From positions 655,001 to 719,000 of the forward strand of contig NZ_KB907500.1 of assembly GCF_000382065.1 (NCBI RefSeq): a stretch of DNA of 64,000 nucleotides, read 5' to 3'. The notes below the pieces were generated by a model. It made no database searches. It saw only the letters and a program-made list of their open reading frames with translations, and was not told the DNA's origin. The translations under genes and the position numbers were made by a program. This document shows positions 49,658 to 59,407 of the stretch, piece after piece. This stretch comes from Stenotrophomonas hibiscicola ATCC 19867 (lineage in GTDB: Bacteria; Pseudomonadota; Gammaproteobacteria; Xanthomonadales; Xanthomonadaceae). The first letter of the stretch is position 1. Each line of letters opens with the position of its first letter.

Positions 49658-50794
49658 ATGTCCGCCTCCCCCGGTCCTGCCATGCCTGCTGCTTCTTCCC
49701 TGTTCGGCGATCCGGCCGCGATCCGCTGTGAGCGCGCGGTGGCCGAACTGCGCGCCGGTCGCCCGGTGCTGCTCCACGATGGCCACGGCCAGCGCCTGGC
49801 GGTGATCGCGCTGGACAGCGCCACGGCCAGCAGCTTCGCTGCCTTCGCCAATGCCGCCCGCGAGCGGCATTACCTGTTCCTGACCGCCACCCGCGCCCGC
49901 GTGCTCGGCGTGGAGGCCCCGCAAGGCGCACGCCTGCCGCTGGCCGGCGTTGCCTTCGATGCCCTCCCCTCGCTGGGCTACCTGCGCGAGCCGGGCCCGA
50001 TGCCCGACGGCTGGACGGCGGGCGATGCCTTCGATGCCGGCGCGGTGGAGCTGGCCCGCCTGGGCCTGTTGCTGCCGGCGATGGTGGCGGTACGCCTGGA
50101 CGTTGATGACCGCACCTTCGAGGGCGCCGCCGAGGTGGCCCTGTGCGACCTGGCCGAAGGCGCAGCACATGCGGCCCACGACTACGAACTGGTGGCGCGT
50201 TCGCCGGTGCCGCTGCGCGACGTCGGCATGACCACCTTCGCGGTGTTCCGCGGCGGCGTGGCCCAGCGCGACCAGGTCGCGATCATCGTCGGCGAACCGG
50301 ACCTGTCGGCGGTGGTGCCGGTGCGCGTGCACTCCTCATGCCTGACCGGCGACCTGTTCGGTTCGCTCAAGTGCGACTGTGGTGACCAGCTGCGGCGCGG
50401 CCTGCGCAAGCTGAAGGAGCTGGGCGGCGGCGTGTTGCTGTACCTGGACCAGGAAGGCCGTGGCACCGGCATCGCAGCCAAGATGCGTGCCTACGGCTAC
50501 CAGCACGACGGCCTGGACACCATCGACGCCGATGCGCAGCTCGGCTTCGGCGCCGACGAGCGCCGCTACGGCAGTGCGGTGGCCATGCTGCACGGCCTTG
50601 GCATTTCGCGCGTGGCGCTGCTCAGCAACAACCCGACCAAGGCACAGCGCCTGCGCAATGCCGGCATCGAGGTACTGGACTGCATTCCGGTCACCGGCGA
50701 GATCACCGCCGAGAACGAGCACTACCTGCGCACCAAGGCCGATCGCGCAGGACATCTGCTGGACGTGGATGCGCTGATCCAGGCTGCCCAGTAA
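49658..50794 (+). CDS. ribA: GTP cyclohydrolase II, with unusual N-terminal domain
   Basis: The 378-residue protein makes the first riboflavin pyrimidine from GTP. The C-terminal cyclohydrolase II half has the zinc ligands Cys228, Cys239 and Cys241 ([16 protein letters not shown]) and the nucleotide block LDQEGRGTG. The N-terminal half (residues 20-190) resembles a DHBP synthase fold but lacks its acidic DDEDRE-type metal motif, so it is probably not a working RibB domain. Confidence 0.88.
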   Translation: MSASPGPAMPAASSLFGDPAAIRCERAVAELRAGRPVLLHDGHGQRLAVIALDSATASSFAAFANAARERHYLFLTATRARVLGVEAPQGARLPLAGVAFDALPSLGYLREPGPMPDGWTAGDAFDAGAVELARLGLLLPAMVAVRLDVDDRTFEGAAEVALCDLAEGAAHAAHDYELVARSPVPLRDVGMTTFAVFRGGVAQRDQVAIIVGEPDLSAVVPVRVHSSCLTGDLFGSLKCDCGDQLRRGLRKLKELGGGVLLYLDQEGRGTGIAAKMRAYGYQHDGLDTIDADAQLGFGADERRYGSAVAMLHGLGISRVALLSNNPTKAQRLRNAGIEVLDCIPVTGEITAENEHYLRTKADRAGHLLDVDALIQAAQ

Positions 50795-50869
50795 CGCAGC
50801 CGACCTGCTACCGTCTGCGCGGTGCGGCTACCGCCGCCACCGCTCGCCCTGCCACCTGACGGAGCCCGC

Positions 50870-51370
50870 GTGACCGACATCTCCCTGACCGCTCCGCCCG
50901 CCGACGCGTGGCAGTCGCTGCCGCGCCGCGCCGCGCGGCTGGCGGCATTGGAAGGCGCTTTCGGCGGCCTGTTTGTGCCAGGCCTGCCGCTGGCGGCCGC
51001 ATGGTGGTTCTTCGATCTACCCGGCGGCGCGTGGGTCGCCGCCCTCGGGCTGCTGGCAGGGGCTGCATGTGGCGCATTTCTCAGCCACCGCCGCCTGGTC
51101 CGCACCCGTTGGCGGCTGGACGCACAGGGCCTCGGCCTGCGGCGAGACCTGATGTGGCAGCTGGAAACCCGTATTCCCATTTCGCGCGTACAACACCTGG
51201 ACCTGCGCAGGGGCCCGCTGGAACGCCGTGCAGGACTTGCCACGCTGATCGTGCATACCGCCGGCACCCGCATGAGCGCGGTAACCGTGAGCGGCCTGGA
51301 TGAAACCGACGCCGAGCGTCTGCGCGACACCCTTTCGCACCAGCTCGACCAGGACGCTGACGCCCTGTGA
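50870..51370 (+). CDS. Bacterial-PH-domain membrane protein (YdbS-like)
   Basis: The 166-residue protein starts with GTG 6 bases after GGAG. It has two membrane helices (about residues 42-85, AFGGLFVPGLPLAAAWWFF and AWVAALGLLAGAACGAFLS) and a C-terminal bPH2 domain: WRLDAQGLGLRRDLMWQLETRIPISRVQHLDLRRGPLERRAGLATL. It overlaps the next gene by 4 bases. The pair matches the YdbS-YdbT arrangement seen in many bacteria. The function is unknown. Confidence 0.86.
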   Translation: MTDISLTAPPADAWQSLPRRAARLAALEGAFGGLFVPGLPLAAAWWFFDLPGGAWVAALGLLAGAACGAFLSHRRLVRTRWRLDAQGLGLRRDLMWQLETRIPISRVQHLDLRRGPLERRAGLATLIVHTAGTRMSAVTVSGLDETDAERLRDTLSHQLDQDADAL

Positions 51371-52905
51371 GCCTGCCACCGCCTCTGCCTGCAGCACTGC
51401 GCGCCGGTAGCGAGGACCACCGCCTGCACCCGTGGTCATGGCTGTTCGTGCTGCTGATGCAGCTGCGCCACTACTTCCTGCCGCTGGTCGCACTGCTGGT
51501 ATTCGGTCAGCGCGGCGACCGCGATCCGATGTGGGCGCAGTTGATCCCACTGTCGGCGATCGCCGCGCTGGTCCTGGTCTCGGTGCTGCAGTACCTCAGC
51601 TACCGTTACCGCATCGGCAGCGATGCGATCACCGTGCGCAGCGGTCTGCTTGCGCGCAACCGGCGCGAGATTCCGTTCGCCCGCATCCACAACGTGGAAG
51701 TGCGGCAGAATCCGCTGCACCGGCTGTTCGGCGTGGCCGAGCTGCGCCTGGAGTCGGCCGGTGGCGTGCGCCCCGAAGCGGAAATGCGAGTGCTGAAGCT
51801 GGACCAGGCGCTGGCGCTGGAACGTCTCGTGCGCCAGCGCGGGCAGGCACCACAGGCCGCCGACGCTGTCCCCGCGCCTGCGGTCACCGTGGCCGACACC
51901 GAACACGTCCTGCTGCGCCTGTCCAGCTGGGACGTGATGCGCATGGGCCTGCTCTCCAATCGGGGCTGGGCACTGGCGGTTGCCGCCTTCGGCGTGCTGT
52001 TCCAGACCGTGCCGCGGCCGGTGATGGACGAAGCCATCCAACGTGGTGGCCGCGAGGCTTTCGGTTACGCCAGCCACCTGCACCCCGGCGTAGCAGGCGC
52101 TTTCCTGCTGCTGGCCGCCGCACTGCTGCTGGGCTGGCTGGCGCTGCGCGTGCTGTCGGTGGTACTGACCCTGCTGCGCTATCACGGCTTTACCCTCAGC
52201 GAGCAGGATCGCCGCCTGACCGTCTCGGCCGGTCTGCTCAGCCGCACCCGCAGCAGTGTCGCGCGTCGCCGCATCCAGGCCTGGACGCTGCGCGAAACCA
52301 CCCTGCATCGCTGGTTCGGCCTGCGCCAGCTGCGCATCGACAGCGCTGCCGGTGGCCCTTCGCGCGATGAGGACCGCGCCCTGCGCGAGCTGGCACCACT
52401 GGCCCAGGCGACGCGCTGCGAGCAGCTGGTGCAGCACCTGTTGCCTCAGCTGCAGTGGCCGCCGACGCAATGGCACTCCATTCCGCAGCGTGGCTGGTGG
52501 CGGCTGTGCCTGGGAACGCTGCTGCTGGTACCCCTGTTGGCCGCAGCCGCGTACTGGCGCTGGGGGCCATGGGGCCTGCTGGTGCTGGCGTGGCTGCCGG
52601 TGGCGCTGCTGGTCGCTCATCGGCAGATGGCACGCATGGCCTGGCACCTGGACGAGCACTACGTGGCAGTGCGTGGCGGTTGGTGGAAGCGCTGGTGGCG
52701 CTGGGCCGAACTGGACAAGGTGCAGGGCCTGCGCCTGCTGCGCTCGCCGCTGGACAAGCTGTTGGGCACCAGCAGCCTGCAGCTGGATACTGCCGGCGCG
52801 CATGGCGATGTGGCATTGACCCTGCACCATCTGCCGCAGGCACAGGCGCAGCAGGTGATGGATCAGCTGGCTGCGGCGCTGGCGCGGCGCAAGCTGCGCT
52901 GGTAG
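51367..52905 (+). CDS. Bacterial-PH-domain membrane protein (YdbT-like)
   Basis: The 512-residue protein starts with GTG overlapping the stop of the previous gene. It has several membrane helices and three bPH2 domains with the family pattern RIGSDAITVRSGLLARNRREIPFARIHNVEVRQNPLHRLFGVAELRLES, repeated near residues 250-340 and 430-510. It resembles YdbT of Bacillus, which together with YdbS has been linked to resistance to extracytoplasmic toxins. A SMAG repeat begins at its stop codon. Confidence 0.86.
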   Translation: MSLPPPLPAALRAGSEDHRLHPWSWLFVLLMQLRHYFLPLVALLVFGQRGDRDPMWAQLIPLSAIAALVLVSVLQYLSYRYRIGSDAITVRSGLLARNRREIPFARIHNVEVRQNPLHRLFGVAELRLESAGGVRPEAEMRVLKLDQALALERLVRQRGQAPQAADAVPAPAVTVADTEHVLLRLSSWDVMRMGLLSNRGWALAVAAFGVLFQTVPRPVMDEAIQRGGREAFGYASHLHPGVAGAFLLLAAALLLGWLALRVLSVVLTLLRYHGFTLSEQDRRLTVSAGLLSRTRSSVARRRIQAWTLRETTLHRWFGLRQLRIDSAAGGPSRDEDRALRELAPLAQATRCEQLVQHLLPQLQWPPTQWHSIPQRGWWRLCLGTLLLVPLLAAAAYWRWGPWGLLVLAWLPVALLVAHRQMARMAWHLDEHYVAVRGGWWKRWWRWAELDKVQGLRLLRSPLDKLLGTSSLQLDTAGAHGDVALTLHHLPQAQAQQVMDQLAAALARRKLRW

Positions 52906-52971
52906 GTAGTGCCGGCCGCTGGCCGGCAACCGCAGACATCCCCGAGCTTGCCGGCCAGCGGCCGGCACTAC
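52906..52971. repeat. SMAG-like inverted pair after the PH-domain pair
   Basis: GTAGTGCCGGCCGCTGGCC and its complement CCGGCCAGCGGCCGGCACTA lie about 20 bases apart. The start is the first base after the stop codon of the preceding gene. This is a SMAG variant with a GTAGTGCCGG stem. Confidence 0.75.
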
Positions 52972-53012
52972 CGCGAGCGGGGGCGCGCATCCACGCACGG
53001 CATGGATCTACT

Positions 53013-53037
53013 CTAGAGCCGAGCCAATGCTCGGCTT
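53013..53037. repeat. Single SMAG copy
   Basis: CTAGAGCCGAGCCAATGCTCGGC lies at the end of the CDP-glycerol transferase-like gene, overlapping its stop region (the gene ends at 53036). One base in the loop and the initial G differ from the consensus. Confidence 0.7.
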
Positions 53038-54091
53038 ACCGCTGCGACGGGCCCCAATAGCCCAGGTCCCTGCGGATCTGCAGATCACGCATCCAGCTGC
53101 CGAACGGCTTGCGCCGCAGCGCACCCATTTCACCGGACAGGAAATCCTCGGTGGCCGCGATTACCCGCTCGCTGGACAGGCCGTCGCGGTACGGATGGAT
53201 GGCGTCGGCATAGCGCACGATCTCCGCCTGCAGCGCCGCGTCCGGGTGCAGCGCACGCGTCAGCATCGCCTGCAGCTGCGCAGGATCATTGAAGTCGATC
53301 ATGTGTGGCTTGGGCACGCGGTTGCGGAAGGTCACCACCGGCTTGTGCTGCACGATGAACTCCGAAACGATCGACGAGGTATCCGACACCAGCACGTCGG
53401 CGGCGCGCTGCGCGGACATCACCTGCTCCGGCTCGATGAAGCGGGCATTGGCGCCGGCCAGCGCGCGGTAGCGTTCGAACAGGTCCTGCGGGCACTTCGG
53501 GTGCAGGGTGAGAAGCCAGTAATGGTCACCGGCGGCGATATCGGCGGCGATCTGCGGGTGCAGGTGCGGCGCTGCGCTCAGGCGCTCGGTGAAGGTCGAA
53601 CCGAACAGGATCACCGGGCGTCCTCCAGCGGCGGCGCGCAGCGCGGCGCTCTCGCCACCATCGTCGCGGAACAGCGGATCCAGCTTCGGCCAGCCCGTCT
53701 CGGCCACCGCGAAGTGGCCCTGCAGGGCCGCGATCTCACGAAACGGCGCGGTGGTGGCCGGCCCCTGCGTGCAGTACAGGTCGAACATGCCGCGCACCCG
53801 GAAGTGGCCGCGCGCGCTGTCCCGCTTCTCCACGTTGAAGCCATGGAAGAGCTGCACCTTGGCGCCCGAAAGGAACGTCGGCACCCAGTTGGCCGCGCTG
53901 AACACCGCCCGCGGACGCAGGGCCAGGGCCTGCTTCAGGCCCACGTTGGGCACCCCCGGCAGGCTGCTGCCGGCCGCGCCGTCCTCGAACCAGGCCGCCA
54001 CCTCCTGCCCGGATGCGTGCAAGGCCTGCGCCAACGGGGCGAGAATAGGCAGCGCATAGCGCTCCGTCGCAAACAACAGGTACCCGGCCAT
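53036..54091 (-). CDS. CDP-glycerol glycerophosphotransferase-like protein
   Basis: The 351-residue protein starts MAGYLLFATERYALPILAPLAQAL and has the GT-B type C-terminal half with LTLHPKC, VLVSDTSSIVSEFIVQHKPVVTFRN and EDFLSGEMGALRR; these resemble TagB/TagF-like enzymes that add glycerol phosphate to surface polymers. GGAGG lies 5 bases before this start (an ATG one codon earlier is too close). It is head to head with the GT2 gene, one base apart. The polymer is unknown. Confidence 0.78.
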   Translation of the reverse strand: MAGYLLFATERYALPILAPLAQALHASGQEVAAWFEDGAAGSSLPGVPNVGLKQALALRPRAVFSAANWVPTFLSGAKVQLFHGFNVEKRDSARGHFRVRGMFDLYCTQGPATTAPFREIAALQGHFAVAETGWPKLDPLFRDDGGESAALRAAAGGRPVILFGSTFTERLSAAPHLHPQIAADIAAGDHYWLLTLHPKCPQDLFERYRALAGANARFIEPEQVMSAQRAADVLVSDTSSIVSEFIVQHKPVVTFRNRVPKPHMIDFNDPAQLQAMLTRALHPDAALQAEIVRYADAIHPYRDGLSSERVIAATEDFLSGEMGALRRKPFGSWMRDLQIRRDLGYWGPSQR

Positions 54092-54092
54092 C

Positions 54093-54899
54093 ATGTCCTC
54101 CACGACCGCTCCCATCGAACGGCCTCGCATCTCGGCGTGCATTATCGCGTTCAACGAGGCCGGGCGCATCGGCGACTGCCTGGCCTCGCTGGCGTTCTGC
54201 GATGAGATCGTGGTGGTGGACTCGTACTCCACCGATGCCACCGTCGCCATCGCTGAAGCTGCCGGCGCCCGTGTTCTGCAGCGCCGGTTCGACGGTTTCC
54301 GCAGCCAGAAGGCATTCTGCGTCGAGCAGGCCCGCCACGACTGGGTACTGTGCCTGGATGCCGACGAACGGATCAGTCCAGAACTGCGCGCGGCCATCGA
54401 ACAGGCCCGCGACAGTGGCTTCAGCGGCCATGCCGGCTACCGTTTCGCCCGCCTGTCGGAGTATTTCGGCAGGTTCCTGCGCCATGGCAATGCCTACCCG
54501 GACCGAGTGTTGCGCCTGTTCGACCGCCGCCAGGGCGGCTGGCGCGGCAAGCGCGAGATCCACGAGGCTGCCAGCGTCGACGGCAGCGTCGGTACACTGC
54601 GTGGCGACCTGGTCCACTATCCGTACCGCTCCTTGCAGCAGCAGCTGGCCAAGACCGAGAAATACGCGCGGATGATGGCCGAGCACGAGTTCGCACGCGG
54701 CAAGCGGGCCACGCTGGGCAAGCTGGTGCTGGCGCCGGCCTGGCGGTTCTGGCGCGGCTTCCTGTTCCGTGGCGGCTTCCGCGACGGCTGGCATGGACTG
54801 GTCTATGCCTACGTACGCGCCAACTACGTGCGGCAGAAAACCATCATGCTGTGGATGCTGGGCAACGGCCAGGCCGTGGCTGACCCGCCGGACCCCTGA
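54093..54899 (+). CDS. GT2 glycosyltransferase, WaaE/KdtX-like (LPS core)
   Basis: The 268-residue glycosyltransferase has a GT-A fold: ISACIIAFNEAGRIGDCLASLAFCDEIVVVDSYSTDATVAIA, the DxD motif WVLCLDADERISPEL and the later RGGFRDGWHGLVYAY. These fit the WaaE-like transferases of LPS inner core. The ATG at 54093 lies one base from the start of the divergent gene. There is no good ribosome site. The sugar is not identified. Confidence 0.85.
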   Translation: MSSTTAPIERPRISACIIAFNEAGRIGDCLASLAFCDEIVVVDSYSTDATVAIAEAAGARVLQRRFDGFRSQKAFCVEQARHDWVLCLDADERISPELRAAIEQARDSGFSGHAGYRFARLSEYFGRFLRHGNAYPDRVLRLFDRRQGGWRGKREIHEAASVDGSVGTLRGDLVHYPYRSLQQQLAKTEKYARMMAEHEFARGKRATLGKLVLAPAWRFWRGFLFRGGFRDGWHGLVYAYVRANYVRQKTIMLWMLGNGQAVADPPDP

Positions 54900-54929
54900 T
54901 CGCCCGGCCCTGTCCGGGGCGCCGCTGGA

Positions 54930-56186
54930 TCACGCCCCGGTGATTGCCCGGTGGCGCGCGCCCTCGACGATCGACAGGCCGGTCAGCAGGCCGACCAGGG
55001 TCACGTAGAAACTGGCTGTCATCTGGTGCGCGAACATCGACTGGGTCAAGCCGCACAGTGCGTAGGTGATCACCAGCATGATGCCGGCTGCGGCCGGCCC
55101 CCGGAAGGTCGACCGTCCGCTGCGGCGATGCAGGCGCACGAACAACCAGAGCGGGATGCCATACACCGCCAGCAACAGCAGCAGGCCCGGTACGCCCTGG
55201 GTCGCTGCCCATTCGGCAACATCGTTGTGCGCATGCCCCAGGTGGCAACGCAACTCTTCCGGGTTCTCACGGCAGACCGGCACGCGCAGCATCGCGCTGT
55301 CGAAATGACCGATGCCAACACCCACCAGCGGGTGGTCGAGGAAGGTCTCCCAGGCCACCTGCAGGCGTTCCACGCGGGCACCGGCGGAAGAATCACTGTC
55401 GCCCAACTCCATCCGCTGCACGTCACTGTGCAGCTCGCTCAGGCGGACCTGGTGGCGCAGTTCCGGTACCGACAGCAGCAGGGTCGCACCGATTGCCAGC
55501 ATGCCTGCCAGCACCGACAGGCGCGCCGCGCCGGTACGCCAGCGCAGGCTCAACGTCAGCACCACCAGCAGCGCCAGCAAGGCGGCGAACACACCGCGGC
55601 TGCCGGTCAGCACGATGGTGCCGCAGCCGGCCGCCATGCCGAGGATCACCAGCGACCAGCGCCGCGACGGGCGACAGAACACCAGCAGCACCATCAAAAC
55701 CATCACGATGTCGGCCAGCACGATGGCGTTGGTGAACAACTCTGCGCGCGGGGCGCCACCCAGCACCTGCCACAGTGACATCGCGAAGGCGGCGAGCAGG
55801 CCGGTCAATGATCCGTACCAGAGCCACCGCACGTCGGGACGCAGCGCGCAGACCCACAGCGCGATCCACGGGATCACCACGAACCGCGACCGGTTGTCGA
55901 CGTCACGCAGGCCCTGCTCGAACAACACTACCGACATTAGGCCGAGCGCCAGCACCGCCAGCATCAGCCAGGCCAGCACTTTCACCGGCTGGCCGGCCAT
56001 CCCGCGCGCGCGCCACAGCAGCTCCGGCGCCAGCAGCGTGCTCAGCAGCAGCAGCAGGCCATACGGCAACAGGTTGATGGGCACGGTCAGCACCAGTGCC
56101 GGCAGGCAGAACAGGCCCAGTTGGGCCAGCCCATGCGCCACCCGCTGACGTCCGCCGGCGGGAGCGCCCAGCGGATCGCCGGCCAT
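54930..56186 (-). CDS. O-antigen ligase-like membrane protein (WaaL family)
   Basis: The 418-residue protein has about ten hydrophobic helices and the family block HPLVGVGIGHFDSAML followed by GHAHNDVAEWAATQGVPGLLLLL, typical of WaaL/Wzy-type ligases and polymerases. It would join O-antigen or a similar glycan to lipid A core in the periplasm. A longer start (29 residues more) is possible. It lies downstream of the ArnT-like gene. Confidence 0.82.
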   Translation of the reverse strand: MAGDPLGAPAGGRQRVAHGLAQLGLFCLPALVLTVPINLLPYGLLLLLSTLLAPELLWRARGMAGQPVKVLAWLMLAVLALGLMSVVLFEQGLRDVDNRSRFVVIPWIALWVCALRPDVRWLWYGSLTGLLAAFAMSLWQVLGGAPRAELFTNAIVLADIVMVLMVLLVFCRPSRRWSLVILGMAAGCGTIVLTGSRGVFAALLALLVVLTLSLRWRTGAARLSVLAGMLAIGATLLLSVPELRHQVRLSELHSDVQRMELGDSDSSAGARVERLQVAWETFLDHPLVGVGIGHFDSAMLRVPVCRENPEELRCHLGHAHNDVAEWAATQGVPGLLLLLAVYGIPLWLFVRLHRRSGRSTFRGPAAAGIMLVITYALCGLTQSMFAHQMTASFYVTLVGLLTGLSIVEGARHRAITGA

Positions 56187-56338
56187 GAGGTTCAGGTTGT
56201 CCGGTGAAGCTGGCACGTCGGGAAGTATCGCTGCAATCGGCTGGAAAGAACGGGAAGGGGCGGTGCAGGCCATCCCGGCCTGCTGTTTTACTGCCTTTGG
56301 TCCCGCTTGGGCAGACTGGACAAGCAGGAAGGGGGGGA

Positions 56339-58048
56339 CTAGTCATGTTCCTGCAGACGCCGTTCACGCTCCCGCTCCTCTGCGGTGACCACGCAGGGCA
56401 CCTTCACCGCCGTCGCCGGCACCAGCCACCAGCGCCGCCGGTTGGCTACGCCGGCCAGTTCAGAGCGGCTGCGGTCGACGCACGACAGCATTGCGTACTC
56501 GTGGACCAGCAACCAACGGCGTTCGGGCGCAAGCCGCTGCCAGCGCGTGGCCGCAATCAGCTGCTCGTCCCAGTCCGCCTCGAAACCGAAGGTCGCTGCG
56601 GGGCGGTCGGCCAGCAGCAGATGCTGCTCCTTCCAGGCCACCAGCCCAAGCTCGGCATCCGGGCCCAGGCGTGTACCAACCGTGCGCATCAGGCCGCGGG
56701 CGGAACTGGAATCGTTCAGCAGCGGGTAGCCGACCAGGCTGTACAGCACCCAGACCATCGCCAGGGTCGACACCAGCGCCAGATGCCGGCGACGACCGCA
56801 GGCCAGCAGGCTCAATGCGCCCCACACGCCCATCGCCAGGATCGTCCAGGCCAGCGCGTCGACGGCGCCGGGCGCCAGTCCGCGGCTGTGGGTCAGGCGC
56901 AGCTCGAAGGCCGGGTCGCCCAGCACCGCCATCGCGCCAGCCAGGACCAGGCCCAGTGACAGCAGGCCGGTGAACACTCCCACCACGGCCTGCACATCGC
57001 GCCGCTTCAGCAGCCCCGGCAGCAACGGCGCCAGCGCCAGGCAGAACATCGGCAGCGCCGGCAGGATGTAGACATCGCGCTTGCCGTCGGGGATCGAGAA
57101 GAACAGCACCACCATCAACCACCAGGACAGCGGCAGCAGATAGCGCGGATCGCGCCGGCGCAGCCGCCGCAACCAAGCCGGAAGCGCCCACGGCAGCAGC
57201 AGGAACGCGGGGATCCACATCGACGGCATGATCGCCAGGAAGTACCACCAGGGCTGGTGGTGGTCCCACGAGTGCGTATAGCGACGCGCCGTCTGCTGGA
57301 ACAGGATGTCGTCCATGTACGCGCGGTATTCGTCCGAACCGGTGGCAAAACCGGCCAGCAGCATCGGCGCCAGCCACAACGACACCGCCAGCAGGAAGGC
57401 CAGCGGCGCCAGCCAGAAGCGGGCATCGCGCGCGTGCAGTGCCACCCGTGGCCATTGCAGTACCGCAGCGGTCACCGCCGGCACGATCATCAGCAGCGCC
57501 AGCATGCCCACGCCCTTGGTGATCACGCCGATGCCAGCGAAGAACCAGCCCAGCCACCACCAGCGCCAGCCTGGTCCCAGCAACAGGTGGCGCAGCAGGC
57601 CGTAGTTGGCCAGGGTGATGAACAGCAGCAGCAGTGGATCGATCTGCGCCTTCTTCGCCTGGAAGGTGAACTGCAGCGCGAACAGCAGCGCCCAGCCGGC
57701 GTAAAGCCCCACCCGCCGTGTCCACAGCCGCCGCCCGAGGTCGACCACGCACCACAGCGTACCCAGTGCCGCCAGCAGCGACGGCAGCAGGAAGGCCACG
57801 CGCCACTGCCCGACCAGGCCGTACAGCGTAGCCTGCCACCACATCAGCATCGGCGGCTTGTCCGAATACAACTCGGTACCGCGGTGCGGGAACAGCCAGT
57901 GGCCGCTGTCGACCATCTGCTTGGCCACCAGCGCAAAGCGCGGCTCGTCCGATGGCCACGGATCACGAAGGCCCAGCCCGGCCCCCAGCAGCAGCAGGGC
58001 CATCGCCACGAACAACCACGTCTCGCGCGACGCGCGGGAATTCAGCAT
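56339..58048 (-). CDS. ArnT-like GT39 glycosyltransferase
   Basis: The 569-residue membrane protein resembles dolichyl-phosphate-mannose/ArnT-type transferases. The N-terminal catalytic loop has WPSDEPRFALVAKQMVDSGHWLFPHRG followed by YSDKPPMLMWW. Around 12 helices follow, and the C-terminal part is soluble. It could add a sugar to lipid A or glycans from an undecaprenyl donor. No arnB/arnC genes are near, so polymyxin resistance is not implied. It is 24 bases from rsmB. Confidence 0.82.
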   Translation of the reverse strand: MLNSRASRETWLFVAMALLLLGAGLGLRDPWPSDEPRFALVAKQMVDSGHWLFPHRGTELYSDKPPMLMWWQATLYGLVGQWRVAFLLPSLLAALGTLWCVVDLGRRLWTRRVGLYAGWALLFALQFTFQAKKAQIDPLLLLFITLANYGLLRHLLLGPGWRWWWLGWFFAGIGVITKGVGMLALLMIVPAVTAAVLQWPRVALHARDARFWLAPLAFLLAVSLWLAPMLLAGFATGSDEYRAYMDDILFQQTARRYTHSWDHHQPWWYFLAIMPSMWIPAFLLLPWALPAWLRRLRRRDPRYLLPLSWWLMVVLFFSIPDGKRDVYILPALPMFCLALAPLLPGLLKRRDVQAVVGVFTGLLSLGLVLAGAMAVLGDPAFELRLTHSRGLAPGAVDALAWTILAMGVWGALSLLACGRRRHLALVSTLAMVWVLYSLVGYPLLNDSSSARGLMRTVGTRLGPDAELGLVAWKEQHLLLADRPAATFGFEADWDEQLIAATRWQRLAPERRWLLVHEYAMLSCVDRSRSELAGVANRRRWWLVPATAVKVPCVVTAEERERERRLQEHD

Positions 58049-58072
58049 GGGACTCGGAACGTCAGCGGGGGG

Positions 58073-59404
58073 TCAGGCTGTTTTTAGCAGACGCGCGTAA
58101 AAGAATCCGTCAGCATCGCTGTCACCCGGCAGTCGCTGGCGCGCGATTCCCTCGCAGTCCAGGCCGAATCGGTCATCCAGCGGCTCTGCCACCGCGTCCG
58201 GGTGCCATTTCAGGAACGCCCGCACCTGGTCGATGTTCTCCGCACGCAGGATCGAGCAGGTGGCATACAGCAGCACGCCGCCCGGACGCAGCATCGACCA
58301 GCAGGCCTCCAGCAGGCGGGCCTGCACACCGACCAGCGCATCGATATCCTCGGCACGTCGGTGGAACATCACATCCGGCTGCCGCCGGATCACGCCGGTG
58401 GCCGAGCACGGGGCATCGAGCAGGATCGCGTCGAACGGCACGCCATCCCACCAGGCACCCGGATCACTGGCATCGGCAGCCAGGGTCTGCGCATGCTCGC
58501 CCACGCCAGTGCGAACGTAGGTGTCACGTGCACGGGCCAGGCGGCGCACGTCGATATCCAGCGCCAGCAGGCGCAGGCCGGGGTCGCGCTCCAGCAGGTG
58601 CGCCGACTTGCCACCGGGGGCCGCACAGGCGTCCAGCACGCGGGCACCGGCCGCCGGGGCCAGCGCGTCGGCCGCACACTGCGCCGACAGGTCCTGCACC
58701 GAGATGGCGCCTTCGGCGAAGCCGGGCAGCTGATTCACGGCAACCGGCGAGGCCAGGCGCAACGCGTCGGCGCTGAGCGGACTGGCTTGCGCGGTAATGC
58801 CAGCTTCGGCCAGCGTCGCCAGTGCCTTGTCGCGGCCGCCCTGCTGGCGGTTGGCGCGCAACCACAACGGCGCCGGCTGCAGGCTGGCGGCAAAGATCGC
58901 CTCGGCCTGGGCCGGCCAGTCGCGCTCGACGGCATCGGCCAGCCACGCCGGGAAGGCATCGCGCGCAGGCTGTTCCGGGAAACCTTCGCGCTGCGCGCGG
59001 CGCAGGATCGCATTGACCAGGCCCGCCTGGCGCTCACGACCAAGGGCACGCGCGGCATCGACCGTGGCCGACAACGCCGCGTGCGCCGGCAACGCCAGCA
59101 CGTCCAGTTGGGCGAACCCGACCATCAGCAGCGTGCGCAGGTCGGCATCACGCGCCGACAGCGGCTTCTGCATCCACGACTGCAGCGCCGCGTCATAGGT
59201 ACTGCGGCGGCGCAGGACGGCGAAGCACAGCGCTTCCAGCAGCGCGCGGTCGCGGCTGTCGGCCAGCTTCGGCAGCGCCCAGGCCAGTTCGGCCTTCAGC
59301 GACCGGCCACGGGTGAACACCTGTGCCAGCACGCGTGCGGCCAGCATGCGCGTGGCCGCTCCCGGCGCCGCCTTGGCGACGGAGAAATCGTTCTGCTTCG
59401 ACAC
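58073..59404 (-). CDS. rsmB: 16S rRNA m5C967 methyltransferase RsmB
   Basis: This 443-residue enzyme methylates C967 of 16S rRNA. It has an N-terminal NusB-like domain and a C-terminal Rossmann methyltransferase with AACGG-like [15 protein letters not shown], the substrate motif [18 protein letters not shown] and the catalytic Cys in [11 protein letters not shown]. It lies three bases after fmt, the common def-fmt-rsmB order. Confidence 0.96.
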   Translation of the reverse strand: MSKQNDFSVAKAAPGAATRMLAARVLAQVFTRGRSLKAELAWALPKLADSRDRALLEALCFAVLRRRSTYDAALQSWMQKPLSARDADLRTLLMVGFAQLDVLALPAHAALSATVDAARALGRERQAGLVNAILRRAQREGFPEQPARDAFPAWLADAVERDWPAQAEAIFAASLQPAPLWLRANRQQGGRDKALATLAEAGITAQASPLSADALRLASPVAVNQLPGFAEGAISVQDLSAQCAADALAPAAGARVLDACAAPGGKSAHLLERDPGLRLLALDIDVRRLARARDTYVRTGVGEHAQTLAADASDPGAWWDGVPFDAILLDAPCSATGVIRRQPDVMFHRRAEDIDALVGVQARLLEACWSMLRPGGVLLYATCSILRAENIDQVRAFLKWHPDAVAEPLDDRFGLDCEGIARQRLPGDSDADGFFYARLLKTA

Positions 59405-59407
59405 CGC

